Source: Tridacna crocea (taxonomy: Eukaryota; Mollusca; Bivalvia; Cardiida; Cardiidae). From it: a stretch of 64,000 nt of DNA. A program made the position numbers and the translations under genes. Where the stretch lies: contig OX031062.1 of the NCBI GenBank assembly GCA_943736015.1, forward strand, positions 26,633,462-26,697,461, read 5' to 3'. The notes under the pieces are model-generated. The model had not been told where the DNA came from and searched no databases. It was given only the letters and a program-made list of their open reading frames with translations. Position 1 is the first letter of the stretch. Each line of letters opens with the position of its first letter. Positions 1 through 11,740 of the stretch are shown piece after piece.

Positions 1-108
1 AAAAGGAGAAAATGCTGGTTACCAGCATTTTCTCCTTTTCCTACAATGTTTTCTAAAGGCTTTTTTCTCAGGGGCGTCAAAAGTAGGGATTGAGTGGTAA
101 TGGGTTAA
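1..108 (+). mobile_element. Hairpin MITE copy 1, right half (cut by window start)
   Basis: It shows the inverted repeat centred on gctggttaccagc, then the subterminal ggggcgtcaaaagtaggg and the end ggtaatgggttaa. The family has TTAA at both ends followed by CCC, as in piggyBac-type elements. Plus is used here for copies whose central unpaired base is T and whose right end carries the gtcaaaagtaggg block. Confidence 0.85.
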
Positions 109-174
109 GGGCCGATTTGAGACATGGTTACAATTGCTCTCTTGATTTATTTGGGACTTTTTTTTCACCACTAG

Positions 175-282
175 CTGCTACTGAGGTTTTGGAAACGCCT
201 GAAGTCACCAAAACAAGCAGAACACCTTTCATGACAACTGGGTCAAGCCCTGCATCAGTTTCAACTGGTCCAACCACACCAG
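175..282 (+). CDS. Exon L1: Thr/Ser/Pro-rich linker
   Basis: The exon follows a T-rich tract ending in CTAG and ends CCA G before gtaagt. It carries 2 bases, 35 codons and 1 base (phase 1 in and out). The peptide is rich in Thr, Ser and Pro, with TTGSSP and GPTTPG near its end, typical of O-glycosylated spacers. The ending TTPG recurs in L3 and L4. Two same-orientation copies of the hairpin MITE flank it (ending at 108 and starting at 381). The upstream exon that donates the first G of codon 1 lies outside the window. Confidence 0.8.
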
Positions 283-380
283 GTAAGTTTCCTTCAAATC
301 AAAAAAGCTTCTTGTCATTTTGATTAACTGAAATTACTTTTGCAAGAATCAAATTTCTTGATCCACAAATTATTCTCCCT

Positions 381-609
381 TTAACCGATTACCATACAAC
401 AATATTTTAGACTGGTCCAAATTGAAAGCATTTGCAGACAACAAAATAAAAGTGACTGAAAATTTGAAATTTATTTTGTGAAAGCTTCAAAACATTGTGG
501 GAAAACGAGAAAATGCTGGTTACCAGCATTTTCTCCTTTTCCCACAATGTTTTCTAAAGGCTTCTTTCTCAGTGGTGTCAAAAGTAGGGATTGTATGGTA
601 ATGGGTTAA
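381..609 (+). mobile_element. Hairpin MITE copy 2, full length
   Basis: A 229-bp element runs from ttaaccgattacca to ggtaatgggttaa, with the central near-perfect hairpin at about 488-553. It starts ~100 bp after exon L1 and has the same orientation as copy 1. Confidence 0.9.
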
Positions 610-931
610 GTTTTGTAATGTGATCAAATATTGAAGAGTGTAACAAGAACCAATTCTATTGAAATTTCTACATAGATTTTAGCTTCAAAATATGGTAAAT
701 TTTCTGAGACTTTAAATACTTGAATTCTTTTCTATTTACATGTACGTTTGATATGTTCCAAAATGACAGGTTATACCCTAAGAAGTCTCCAAATGGGAAT
801 TAGAGGAACATTTTCATAAATGAAAAAGCCAATTTTGTCAATTTTGTAAGACCTTGTTGAGGCTTTAATTGTACATGAGTCTCTGCTGATTGAGTTAGCT
901 CTTTCTGTTTATGCTTAATTCCAACAGGACT
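609..931. other. Intron, nothing recognised
   Basis: AT-rich sequence of the L1-A1 intron between a MITE and the 19-bp repeats. I see no exon or known repeat. Confidence 0.6.
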
Positions 932-1006
932 AGTAATATCTGACGTCTTAAATCATATCTTACGTCTTAAATAATATCTGACATCTTAAATAATATCTGA
1001 TGTCTT
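932..1006 (+). repeat. Four 19-bp tandem repeats
   Basis: The unit taatatctgacgtcttaaa is repeated four times with one or two changes per copy. It lies in the L1-A1 intron. Confidence 0.8.
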
Positions 1007-1216
1007 AATTTTTTGTAGATGTTTAGATGATCAACCATATTTTTTTCAAAATCCTTGCTTAAACTCAGTAGCTGTTTTACTTTGGTCTATGACACTTTGT
1101 ATGAGTATTACTCATGAATCAAGGAGGTGCCTTTTGTTTTTGGGGTAATATGTGTCTAAGGTCAAGGTCACTGGTGATCTTTTTTGAAAATAATTTCATT
1201 TCTCTGATTAGCCTGC

Positions 1217-1444
1217 CTAACTCTTTCCCTAACGACAAATTTTGGACTCTTCCAAATTGAAAGAGTTTTCAGACGACAATTTTAGATTTTCAGAAAATGG
1301 CAGAAAGTTCTCAAAAAGGGTAAAAAACACTGTGGGAAAAGGAGAAATTGCTCGTTACGAGCAATTTCTACTTTTCCCACAGTGTTTTCAAAAGACTTTT
1401 ACTGCAGACACGTAAAAACCAGGGCTTGTTTGGGAAAGGGTTAA
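1217..1444 (+). mobile_element. Hairpin MITE copy 3, variant with CTCG arms
   Basis: Ends are ctaactctttccc and gggaaagggttaa. The centre is attgctcgttacgagcaat rather than the usual aatgctggttaccagcatt, yet both arms still match perfectly. Confidence 0.82.
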
Positions 1445-1611
1445 CAAAATGATAAATGTATGGTAATACATGCAATTAATGTAGATTAAGCTACCTTGTT
1501 TTGTGGGGGTAAAAAATGATGCTAAGACAGTTTAGATTAGATACATATCAAGTTGTTGTAGTATATACATGTAAATCTGAAATATCAATTTCGTGCAATA
1601 TTTGCAAGCAT

Positions 1612-2310
1612 CATGGGTAAGACCGGCCCTCCACTGGGACCCCGAAATGTTCCTGATCCTAAAAATGACAGGAAATGGATGCTTCGGCACATCTTCGCAA
1701 TGATTGGGAACCATTCTTGGTGTTTCTTAAACCCATCTGGAAACATTCTTAGTGTGTCGGGGCCAATTCGGGATCAAAAAAGCTTCTGGATCCAAATTTG
1801 AAAAGTTTTGAACTTTGGACACTGATTGTTGAGTTCGGGCAAGCGTCAGGACTGTCGGCATCCCTTCTGGGAACCTTCAGCGATCATTCCGGATGTTCTG
1901 AAACACATCATGCATGATCCAGCAGCATTCGGCGAGGTTTCTTATTCACTGTGTCACTCCGAGCAGTTCAGGAAAGATAAGTCGCCTATATGTACCTTAG
2001 CACTCACATCACCAACATGTCGGCATTGATTCTTAAACGCTTTTGTATGTTCTGCAAGTGAACTGCAGCCATTCTGTGTGACACTCGGTCAACAATCCTG
2101 GACCGATCAGCATTTTTCTGTACTGGATCCGCATACTTCGGTAAGATTTAAGCAACCTTTCGCATACTGTTCCGCATATCACTGCTGAACAAGCCCCGTT
2201 TGCCAAGCTCCACCCATTTTCATCCCAAAAGCTCCCCGAAATTAGCCATTTTTCATCTGCAACCCTTCAACAAGCAATCGGGGTTGTAGTGGAGGGCAGG
2301 CATAAGTGAC
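1612..2310. mobile_element. Short TIR element, ~700 bp
   Basis: Inverted ends gccctccact...accccga (1625-1644) and the complement (2278-2297) bracket a stretch that is more GC-rich than the surrounding intron. Short reading frames inside show no known protein. Probably a non-autonomous DNA transposon. Confidence 0.55.
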
Positions 2311-2378
2311 ATTAGGACACTCATTTGTTGTCTAGAAACTTACTTTTGTGTGTTAACTATAAAGTATTTGAATTAAAG

Positions 2379-2644
2379 GATATTGTGAGAAACCTGGAGA
2401 ACAGAAACAGCAAATTACAGAGTTTACAGATCCAGCTTTATTGGTCATAGCAGATGGTCAAGTAATACAGGTTGATCGGAATGAGGCTTGGACCACAGTT
2501 ATATCCCAGGAAGGATTCAGTATTCTGTTTAATCTCACAAGTCCTTCAGAAATGATGAAGCTGCATATACAGTTCAAATCTAAGGCTGTTGTATCAAGCA
2601 GAAGGTTTAAGCTTTCAATGAGTGACACTGAAAATATTTTTATG
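2379..2644 (+). CDS. Exon A1: first half of Cys-bracketed domain 1
   Basis: Phase 1 in, phase 0 out; 266 bp. The first residues read G-Y-C-E when joined to L1, placing a Cys third, as in the other A exons. It aligns loosely with A2-A5: an ADG motif corresponds to the IFDG of A2-A4, and an N-L-T sequon lies in the stretch before the second strand-like segment. The donor is gtatgt. The acceptor (aattaaag) has a weak pyrimidine tract, so the exact start is the least certain of the A exons. Function unknown. A beta-sandwich of galactose-binding type is possible from the Cys positions and strand-like alternation, but this is speculative. Confidence 0.78.
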
Positions 2645-2795
2645 GTATGTATTTTATGTTAACCTGATCAGTACAAAGTACTTTTGAATAGTAAGATTTT
2701 GTGATTAGGCTTTGTTTTGAGTCTGATGTTTCAGTCAGTCCAACTACGTCAATAACACTTTCAGGAGGATTTTTAAAAAAAAAAATCACAGTCAA

Positions 2796-2814
2796 GGGGT
2801 GGGGGGTGGGGGGG
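2796..2814 (+). repeat. G-rich run
   Basis: A run of 4, 6 and 7 or more consecutive G with single T interruptions in the A1-B1 intron; a possible G-quadruplex on the non-template strand. Confidence 0.6.
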
Positions 2815-3261
2815 AGATCAACAATGTGCCCAACTCTCTACTTGATAGATGATAAAAATGCAACAGCTGACGGCTGCCCAACATCATTTTCTACACAGTG
2901 AAGAATAAGAAGAACAACTTGTGCCTTTCTTGAGTAGAAAATAGATGTTTAAATAATGGATGTCTTCCTGTTTTTCCCATATTTTCCCATTTTTCCCATA
3001 TTTTGGAAAAAAAATACAGTGTGGCACTTACCTGTATTGGTTAGGGATGGTATAAGGTGAGTATGACTATAGTCTGTATCAATCAGATTAATGTGAAAGG
3101 ATATGGTTTTGCACAGTTTGGAACATAGAACTTTCTTAAAAAAATGTATTTTTATCTCTTTCTTTTTGCCCACCTTTCTAGAGGCCAAAGATTAAAGCAT
3201 TAGCCTTCTTTTAAGGTAGCAAGTTTATGCGAGGAACCATCCATATGTTTGATGGTAGTAA

Positions 3262-3490
3262 TTAATCCTTTCCCAAACAATCCCTGGTTTTTACGGGTCT
3301 GGAATAGAAGCCTTTTGAAAACATTGTGGGAAAAGGAGAAAATGCTGGTAACCAGCATTTTCTTCTTTTCCCACAATGTTTTCTACCTTATCGTATAGAA
3401 AAATCATCTTTTTAGCAACTGTTAATTTGTCATCTGCAAAATTCTTTGAATTTGGTCTGGTCCAAAATTTGCCATTTGGGAAAGGGTTAA
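3262..3490 (-). mobile_element. Hairpin MITE copy 4
   Basis: It runs from ttaatcctttccc to gggaaagggttaa with central gctggtaaccagc (central base A, reverse orientation). It belongs to the subtype with ccctggtttttac next to the end. Confidence 0.88.
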
Positions 3491-4695
3491 AAGTAGTTTG
3501 CAATTAACTGAATCAGTATCTTTTACATAGCTCTATTTGCACCACTCTTTGGTGACTTTTTGAAAAACATGGCAAATGCTCTTTTGAATATAGAATTTAT
3601 TAAAAACACTTGTAGAGGAATGAGCTTGGTATTCTCTATTAGCTTTAGACATTTAACAAAATCAATAACATTTATGTTTTATAAATTAATAAAGAAATCA
3701 TGTTGAAAACTGGATTACTCACAACTAATTTGTCTATTAGTATCAGTACTAATACAGACTACAGTTGAAAATCAACCAGGAGCAAGGGATCAATAACCTT
3801 ACCTGTACCAATCCAGATTTGACCCATATTCTGTATTAATCACAATGTTGGTCAAGTGGGATTAAAATAAATAAAATTTAATGTACTAATTGTAAGCAGT
3901 TTAATCCTCCCGTTTCCTGCCAACCAATATCTATTTTGTGCATTTTTGCAATTCTAGCAGCAAGTCATTTGCATCACAATATCAAAAAGCTTGCCTTATC
4001 ATTGGTGAGCCAACAATCTATATCTGCAATCGCTTAGGACTGCTTCTAAACAGGGCCGAAAGTATGCTTGATTTGAATACGCCGCATTAGGAAAAAAGTA
4101 GTAGCTGTTCTGTTTCAAAAAGTGTGTCCCTTGAGAATTTTATGTCCAGAAGCACAATAAACACTGACTATATAACCATGTTAAAATTCTTCTTCTGACC
4201 CATTCATTTATAAAAACCTTCAAGTGTTTTCACTCTTAATGTTCATTTTCATTTCACATATAACTTAGTTTTTGTCTACAAAAACCAAGGCAGACTAACA
4301 GATATTGATACTTTCAAACACATCTATAGTTCTGTGAATAATTTTAACTAATATCCAGTTATACACAACCTTCCTTCAAGTCTACAGACAGAGATAAGTC
4401 TTTCTCTCCATTCGATCTGCTTTGATATCATTGACTGAGAGAACTAAATTGATAAATTTATAAAAGAAGGCATTTTAGGTAGCATGTACAATGTCTTCTT
4501 AGTAAATAACATCAAAATACAGGATACTTTGAAAATTTGTCCTTGTTATTTAGATGCAGGACTTAAATAGTACATAATGCATCAGTAACTTCAGATATAT
4601 AGAGATAAGTCATCCATCCAGAAAGAGCTAAAATAAATTATCAGAAGTGTTTTAACATTGTCATATGTAGAAATGTGTTTATTTTTTTAATTCAG

Positions 4696-4858
4696 GATGA
4701 ACCGAAGGATACATATGATGTGCCAAAGGTCCAGAATTACACGATATTTGGGTTTAAATCTTTAGATATTGAGTATGTGGAGATTGATTTTAATGCTGAA
4801 CAGGGTTCATCATTTGAGCTACTCGCTGTTGAAATGATAGGCTGTGTGAAACATGCAG
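4696..4858 (+). CDS. Exon B1: second half of Cys-bracketed domain 1
   Basis: It begins after ttcag in phase 0 and ends GCA G before gtaggt (phase 1). There are 54 full codons. The final part reads AVEMIGCVKHAG, which matches the closing pattern of other B exons (hydrophobic alternation, then a single Cys three to five residues before the end). An N-Y-T sequon occurs mid-exon. This is the most diverged B exon and lacks the L-N-x-x-P-P-G motif of B3 and B4. A TIR element starts about 10 bp after the donor. Confidence 0.82.
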
Positions 4859-4867
4859 GTAGGTTAA

Positions 4868-5725
4868 AGGGCTTTCACAATTGGTGCATGAGCAGAAGCG
4901 ATGAAATATTTGTGAGACTGATAAATTCTGGTTTGGATCGTTAACTGTTGCCGAAATAATCACAAATGAAAAAATATTCGTGCGAAATTCGCACAATCTA
5001 TAGCATCCGTTGTGCAATGTAAACATGTTAAATCTTGGGATATATCTTGCTTTTATATACGACTGCTGTACAATGAAAGCATTTATTGAAAGATAATGTG
5101 ATAGGATTGGACAATTGAACATGCATCAATGCTAGTGGACGTGGGGCACTTGTGCCATCATGCGTTCAATGGTATGAATGCTCATGCGAGTCAAAGGGGC
5201 TCTTCAATTGACATAGTTGAATGCGAGAGAAGAAGCAGCAAACCCAGCAGACAGTGAGGAAGTATTGGCACAGCAGCATGCATGTCAATTGTGGTCTGAA
5301 ACAGAAATGCTGATACAGGGTATATATATTAGTAGCAAAGCATGGCAAAATGAAGCTGATAAATCATGCAATGATTGTAAAACATTGCAAGATTACATGA
5401 GACATGTTGAGCAACAGTCTCATGGTTCGCAGAACACACGGATAGACTGCTGCCATTTATCTTACAACCTTTAAAAATCGTACATCACTCTTCCAAGCAC
5501 ACAAAATGCTGCAAGACGTTTGTACTAATGTTTGTGCGTTGCATTGAAATAATTTGGATTGCATTCGGTCACATCTGAATGGTGTGCATGTCCACTTGAT
5601 GCGACTACTAAAACACATGCAACAAATGCAAGACATCGTGCAATGTATATGAAAGGTCATGCAAGGCTAAACAATTTCGATCGCAAATTGTTGTAATGTG
5701 CTCGTGCACCAATTGTGAAAGGGTT
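4868..5725. mobile_element. TIR element directly after the B1 donor
   Basis: ctttcacaattggtgcatga at 4872 is the near-perfect complement of the block ending at 5721. The ~860-bp interior has many short CATG/TGCAA-rich words but no convincing protein. It starts about 10 bp after the 5' splice site of B1. Confidence 0.75.
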
Positions 5726-5883
5726 TTACTAGGATCTGTTGCTCCAATTTTTACTTTTAAAAAAAAAGAAAAGATTCAATGTCCAGTGGGTACTGAACTC
5801 TTACTTGAAATCCAAAGGTAAATGAACAATGCTCTGTGAAAAGGGTCTTAAATGCACTGTAGAGGCCATATTTTTAGTACTGT

Positions 5884-6111
5884 TTAACCCTTTCCCAAAC
5901 AATCCCTGGTTTTTATGGCCCTTAGATAGAAGCCTTTTGAAAACATTGGGGGAAAAGGAGAAAGTGCTGGTAACCAGCATTTTCTCCTTTTCCCACAATG
6001 TTTGCTACCTTGCTCGAAACATATTTCAAGTTTTAAGTTATTTTATTTTGTCCTCTGCAAGTGCTTTCAATTTGGACCAGTCTAAAATTTTGTTGTTTGG
6101 TAAAGAGTTAA
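5884..6111 (-). mobile_element. Hairpin MITE copy 5
   Basis: It runs from ttaaccctttccc to ggtaaagagttaa in reverse orientation, with the same ccctggtttt subtype as copy 4. The hairpin arms are nearly intact. Confidence 0.88.
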
Positions 6112-8021
6112 TACATGGATCCGCACCAATTTGATAAACCAACTTTCTTGGCATTGTTATGACTGTTTCTCTTGATAGAATTTTGGGAAAATTTTGTCAT
6201 ATGTCTCTGTTGATGATGAATTATGAATAAGAAATTTAGAGACACTTGAACTAATTTACACAAGGATATGTACACAAAATGTGATTTCAGTAGCTATGAT
6301 CAATGTAAAAGAAATTTTTGGTTTAGCAAAGTTTTGAACATCAGTAAGAAAGAATGAACAACTTCAAATAGCAAACATCAATTTTGCAACAGAATAATGG
6401 AAAATAAGATACTTGAAGGCCATCTTAACATTATACTGAATAATACATAACACTGAAATACATCTATTTCAAAATTTTAAGGGATTGTCTGATTCAACAG
6501 AGATATTTAATGGGACATTTCAAGATAAGGGGAAAAAAAAACTTGTCATATGATTTTAAAATGTTTTAAGTCTGCTGTCAGTTAACAGGCTTGTTGATGT
6601 TGCTGACCGTAGTTTTTTTTTCTTATGTTTTCCGGAAGACAGCAAGTGGTCAACTTGCTTAAAGGGGCAATTTGGTTTGCAATCAATTAACAGTTTACCA
6701 ACATGCCTTTTGAAATGGTAGACGAGCTAATCCACTTACATATGGCTAAGTCAAAAGTTGATTTAATTACCGTAAGTTGTCTTTGAGCTGAACTTCCACT
6801 AGTACAGAACTCAGAAAGTTCGGCTTCATAACTGCATTACACTGTGAGTGAGGAATACCATGAATAGCAAACGTAAATATGTTGTAAATAAAAGATAGTT
6901 GAAATTTAAGATTGAATTATCTGTTATTTGGAATGTTATCTTTATCTTCACACACCCAGCCTAAACATAGAGATTGAGAAAACACTGCATTAACACTAAA
7001 ACGTGACTTTTTTTCTTTACATTTCAGAAATTACGACAGCTACACCTAGAGAAACTACACCAACTGTGAAAGGTTTGTTTTTTCTATCCTCATTGTTGTA
7101 ATTGAACCTTACATGGTTGAGCTACCAAAATTTATACTCATGAATGAAGCTTTTTACTGAAACTTAAGACAGCTAGTATAAACCATTTTTAGATGTTGAA
7201 GAATCCTTTGCATGTATGCCTGATTGAATTTTTGAGAAAATAGTTTTAGTATATGACATACTAAAAAATGTTAAGTTGGATTTGAGAAACAGTCACGACA
7301 AATTAGAAATGCGTGCTTTATGAAAAAAGAATGGTCATAAGAAAGATTTAATTTTATGAATTAATAAATTTAGCATTGAAGACAAATTTTAACTGATGTT
7401 TGATTAGAGATTAATACTGAAAATAATTTTGGCACTGAATTTAACTTTTGAAAAATAGAACTGTACTGCTTGTGCTAGAGAAATTATGGGTTTTCCTTAT
7501 ACATGGCTAGATCTTGGATCAAATCCTTTCAAAGTATTCAAATGCAAATGGGTCATGTGTGTGAAAAAGCAGCTTAGTATAATATGCAAAGATGAATGAA
7601 CCCATGGCAGCCCAAAAGAACCACACAGGTTCACATAGAACACACTCTTTGTTTCACCAGGTTTATTTTGGTATAGTTTCTGCATGTCAAAGAACCATAG
7701 TACATTTATCTCATGAATTAGTGTAGTGTTTAAACAAATTGACATCTTGGATCCATATGTTGAGATGACTTGCTGAGTATAGTTTTGTTCAGGTCGCTGG
7801 AAAAATGGAAATGCGCAAGAATGAGCAAAGGTTGGGAGTTCCACATCTGAATGTCAAATAGCTAGATTGGAGTCCAATTTTTTAAAAAATTTTCAAAAGT
7901 ACACATGAAACAAAGTATTACAAACTAATGGAAAAGATTTTAGGTACCAACATGAACATACATGTAAGACACTTAATAAAAACTTAGACACAAATTTATC
8001 GCCTATCAGCTAAGATTGTAC
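6112..8021. other. Intron around L2, nothing else recognised
   Basis: Apart from exon L2 (7028-7072) this is AT-rich intron. The minus-strand open stretch at 7497-7844 has no protein-like features and I do not call it. Confidence 0.55.
7028..7072 (+). CDS. Exon L2: short Thr/Pro linker
   Basis: A 45-bp exon lies after tttacatttcag and before gtttgt. It has 2 bases, 14 codons and 1 base, phase 1-1. The peptide is ITTATPRETTPTVK, Thr-rich like the other linkers. Joining to B1 upstream and A2 downstream keeps the frame and makes Glu codons at both joints. It is too short to be found by ORF length, so support comes from phase, composition and place in the L-A-B order. Confidence 0.72.
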
Positions 8022-8762
8022 GACAGAAAGTATCAGGAAGAATAGAATCAGGATAAAGAGTATCAGAAAAAAAGTATCAGGAAAAAAAAGAATCAGTTCC
8101 CAAAAAAGAGACTAAGTTAATATGTTATTTGCTGTAGATATTTGGTTAAATTGATAGGTTATATTAACTTTGTGTAGAAAAATGTGTAAAATATTTGTAC
8201 TTTTGGTTTTTTTTAACTTTTTCTGGCCTAAGATTGGGAAGAAAATGTGCAAACACTCGTGCCTGTTTGTTGATACCTACAAAGGACTGGGGAGCGACAA
8301 TTGTCATTTAAATGTTTTTTACTTGTGCAAATTCATTTGTGTAATTTATTTACTTTTATAATTTGCCACCAGTGTAATCCTAATTAAGGCCCAATTTTCA
8401 CTATGATGAAGTCACTGATTATGCCAAACTGTTAAAAATATTTATGTTGTCTTTAATCTTTGTCTTTAATCACCATTGAATATCATATCTGATTGGTCTT
8501 TATAACTTTTATTTTACTTGCATTATTCAAGAGATATTCAAAAACCTGTCAAAACATTGTAGGTAAAAGAGAAACTGTTTCTAAGTAGCATTTGTAGTTT
8601 GCTAAAATGTCATAAAGTACCAAAATTATAAATATATGATTTGAAATAAATACTGATAAAGTATCACAACTTTGACAGAAACTGATTCTTTTTTTACTTA
8701 TACTTTCTTTCCTAGGAGAAATTGATTCTTTTTTTCAGAAAATTTTTTTCCTGGCACTTTCT
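8022..8762. mobile_element. Element with degenerate ~80-bp inverted ends
   Basis: The purine-rich agaaagtatcaggaa...aagaatcagtt block at 8022-8102 is mirrored by aactgattctttt...cctggcactttct at 8678-8762. The ends contain internal repeats of agtatcagga. Confidence 0.5.
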
Positions 8763-8860
8763 TTACTATTACCATCAGCTATATCATCAATTTTAGAAAG
8801 TAAAGAGTTATACTTACGGTCCGTTGTTTGAATTATATCATGTACATGTTTTCAAGGAGA

Positions 8861-9089
8861 TTAACCCTTTATCCCATAAGGCATTTCTATGGTATCTCTA
8901 ATTGACCCTAAATAACAGCAAGAATGAAACCGTTTCTTATGTGTATATGACACCTTTTGATAGGGTAGAAAACATTGTGGCAAAAGGTGAAATTGCTTGT
9001 CACAAGCAATTTCACCTTTTGCCACAATGTTTTCAAAAGGCTCCTACAAGCAATGCATAGAAATGAGTATCTATGGAGTAAAGGGTTAA
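8861..9089. mobile_element. Hairpin MITE superfamily, variant with CTTG arms
   Basis: The ends are ttaaccctttatccc and ggagtaaagggttaa. The hairpin core is aggtgaaattgcttg with its exact complement caagcaatttcacct. The subterminal sequences differ from the main family but match the left end of the element at 31002, so this is a second subfamily. Confidence 0.82.
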
Positions 9090-9530
9090 CAGTTACTTGT
9101 CAAACTGTCACAGCCTGAACTTAACCATACTACCAGTCATAATATTTACTATACCAAACCAAATAATCAGACCTCTAAAATTTATATTCTACAAAATAAG
9201 ATTTTTCAAGGGCTTCACATGGTACAATGTTTTTTATCTATAATACATTTACATTTTTAATCTTAGTTCTTCATGTATTTCTTGGTACAGATATTTCGTT
9301 TAAATCTCTGTGTGATGGAATTGCAGAAATATGTTTAAGCTAGGTAGATGAAACATCTATTCATTTCTCTTTATAGACAGTTAACATTCAGCTACAAAAT
9401 AATGCTGTTTTTAACACCCATGACATAATATGAGGGTTGTCCATAAAGTTTTGAGACTGCATATATAAAATACGAACTTCTTGTGGGATATTGGAAATTT
9501 TGACAAGAATGTATTTTCGTAGATAAATAG
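9090..9530. other. Intron; possible mariner-type end
   Basis: gagggttgtccataaagttttgag near 9432 resembles the terminal repeat of mariner-type transposons; no transposase or matching second end is visible. Otherwise nothing recognised. Confidence 0.3.
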
Positions 9531-9981
9531 AGGATATTTGTTTTTTTTCGGTGTAAGATAGAAATTTATTTCATCGAGTGGACACCATCGGTAATATTTT
9601 CATGAGTGGCGCAGCCACGAGTGAAAATATTACCGATGGTGTTTACGAGATGAAATAAATTTCTATCTTTCACCGAAAAAAAAAACAAATATTCTATTTA
9701 TTTTATGCTTTTAACCCTTTCTGGGAGGAGCTTTATCAAAATTCAGTACAGTTCTTTTCCCTTATTCCCCGTGGCGTACCCCTCCCGCATAGCAACGTTA
9801 TGTCAAGCGCGTGAAGTGTAAGGTATATGACGTCATATTTCCCATCTAGTTGTTAGGCACGCGTGATTTACCTAGGCGACAAGAACATGAAAATCGGTAT
9901 TTTCACTGGTGGTACCAGTGTAAGATCGAAAAATATTTTCACTGCTATTTCTCGATATCCTACCGGAAAGCATGAAATAAA
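9531..9981 (+). mobile_element. Fold-back element, copy A
   Basis: It opens with taGAGGATATTTG and has ~80-bp complementary arms (9533-9700) around gtggcgcagccac, followed by a ~280-bp tail ending gcatgaaata. The tail holds a TGACGTCA palindrome. Copies at 49031 and 51696 share the same two ends; TA is on both sides of each copy. Confidence 0.85.
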
Positions 9982-10132
9982 ACCTGATATAGGTTTAAGT
10001 AGATACATGAACATGTATAGCCAATTGAACACATACAATTGACAGTGAAACAAGGACATATAACAACTCATGGAGCACTCCTATGTCTCACAACTTCACA
10101 TTATTTTTTTTTTAATATTCTCCACTATAAAG

Positions 10133-10293
10133 TATACCTTTTTCTTAGGGTGGCGTTCATCCCATTGCACAAGAAAATCTGTCCATACCAGTCTCAAACT
10201 TTATCTCCGGCTCATAAAATTGACATGGGTTCATCTGTGCCGAAACCAGGTATCAAACCTGCAACTTCCAGATCATGAGCTACCTGGCCAGGC
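10133..10293 (-). mobile_element. tRNA-derived SINE fragment
   Basis: The minus strand reads an A-box-like ggccaggtagctca and a B-box-like aggtttgatacctgg, then a non-tRNA body. No target duplication found. Confidence 0.5.
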
Positions 10294-10690
10294 AGTCAAG
10301 TTTTCATTTTAAAACTAAGTGCATGTAGGCATAATGAAGATCATACGTCAAACCTGGACAAGTCTCATTTTGTAACCTTCAGCAGTTTCAAGCAGAAAAA
10401 CTTAGCTAAAACTGCCTTTATCTCACAAAACTAGATATGTCATGATTCTCTTGATGCAAAACAAATCTGATAGTGGATTAGCAGCAACAGTGTGAACCAA
10501 TATTTCCAATACATAAGCATATTATGAGACCAATGTAAACTCTTACTTCATGCATATTATTATCTGTATTTAATGAAATTTATGGTCATTTTTTCCCAAA
10601 TATACTATAGACACTGTAATGTAGTCAAGGTTTGTTACTAAACTTTTCTGTAATATGCACCTCTAGAAAACTTTTTTTTTTGTTTTGTAG

Positions 10691-10971
10691 AAACCTGTAT
10701 TCCATTGAGCATAAACTCTTTCATGGCTTTAGGAAAGGGCATTAATGCAAAAGCCATTAAGGGTGATGGTGTGTATGATGCAACGGCCATTTTTGATGGT
10801 GCCGAAGTTCAGTTACCCACAGAAACAGAGAATGGAGAACCAGCTTCTCCAGGCATCAACATTCAATTTAATGAATCAACGGTTATCACAGATTTTAAAA
10901 TCGTCGTTCAGTACATGAAATTTCTCATGGTGACATTTACCACAAACCGGGAAGTGGTTTCCATGCCAGTG
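10691..10971 (+). CDS. Exon A2: first half of Cys-bracketed domain 2
   Basis: The exon starts after tgttttgtag and ends at CCA GTG before gtaaga; phase 1 to 0, 281 bp. With L2 it begins E-T-C-I, again with Cys third. It contains ATAIFDG, matching the IFDG box of A3 and A4, and an N-E-S sequon in the I-x-F-N-E-S-T segment. It ends with a T-F-T-T strand and MPV. Good codon continuity and a strong donor support it. It is the longest A exon (93 codons). Function unknown. Confidence 0.88.
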
Positions 10972-11121
10972 GTAAGAGCTCTATTTAAATGTCATCAGAC
11001 CAATGTACACAAAATAATTTGAGCGGTGCTTTTGGAAAATGAGGTTAAATGTACCCCCCATGATACACGAAACAAGACATCACATAATTTCGGATCCATA
11101 GGAAAACTGCTATGTCTAATG

Positions 11122-11347
11122 TTAACCCTTTACCACACTGCAAAAATTTAGACTTATCTAAATTGAAAGCATTTGCAGATGATAATTTAGATGTGGCCCA
11201 AATGATAGAAATTGTCTAAATAAGGGTAAAAACATTGTGGAAAAGGAGAAAATGCTGGTTACCAGCATTTTCTTCTTTTCCCACAAAGTTTTCAGAAGGC
11301 TTCTTCCTCAGGGCCGTTTAAAGTCATCTTTGTGTGGAAAGGGTTAA
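11122..11347 (+). mobile_element. Hairpin MITE copy 7
   Basis: It runs from ttaaccctttacc to ggaaagggttaa, with the central hairpin at about 11229-11292. The right subterminal block is altered (ggccgtttaaagtcat). Confidence 0.87.
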
Positions 11348-11511
11348 ACTGACTGAATCATGAGGTAGAGTTGTTCTGTAGCATGACAAAAATATATATG
11401 CAAAACACTTCAGTCTGTAAGAACTATGCAGACTGATGTAGGTCAATACTTTTTGCTGGTGCTTTAAACCCGCTTTTCACAGAGCAGCCAGTGATATTGA
11501 TATTTTATCAT

Positions 11512-11740
11512 TTAACCCGTTACCACAGAATCCCTACTTTTGATGAGCCTGAGAGAGAAGCTTTTAGATAACATTGTGGGAAAAGGAGAAAATGCTGGTA
11601 ACCAGCATTTTCTCCTTTTCCCACAGTGTTTTCTACCCTTCACAAGACTAATTTCAAATTTCCAGTCACTTTAATTTTGTCGTCTGCAACTGCTTTCGAT
11701 TTGGACAATCCTAAAATATTGTCGTTTGGTAATGAGTTAA
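11512..11740 (-). mobile_element. Hairpin MITE copy 8
   Basis: It runs from ttaacccgttacca to ggtaatgagttaa with central gctggtaaccagc. It lies in the A2-B2 intron, opposite in orientation to copy 7. Confidence 0.9.

Larger units (their letters stand above)
2645..4695. other. A1-B1 intron, mostly unique
   Basis: Apart from the G run and the MITE at 3262-3490, the sequence is AT-rich without recognisable repeats. tttcccat occurs three times near 2977-3000. Confidence 0.6.

Noticed and set aside
1613-1801. Short frames between 1613 and 2029
   Set aside because: They fall inside a putative TIR element and resemble no protein I know.
9432-9455. Mariner-type transposon
   Set aside because: Only one terminal-repeat-like word is seen; no second end or transposase.
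9825-9840. CRE site as a promoter of a local gene
   Set aside because: It is part of a dispersed fold-back element and no transcription start or first exon is nearby.
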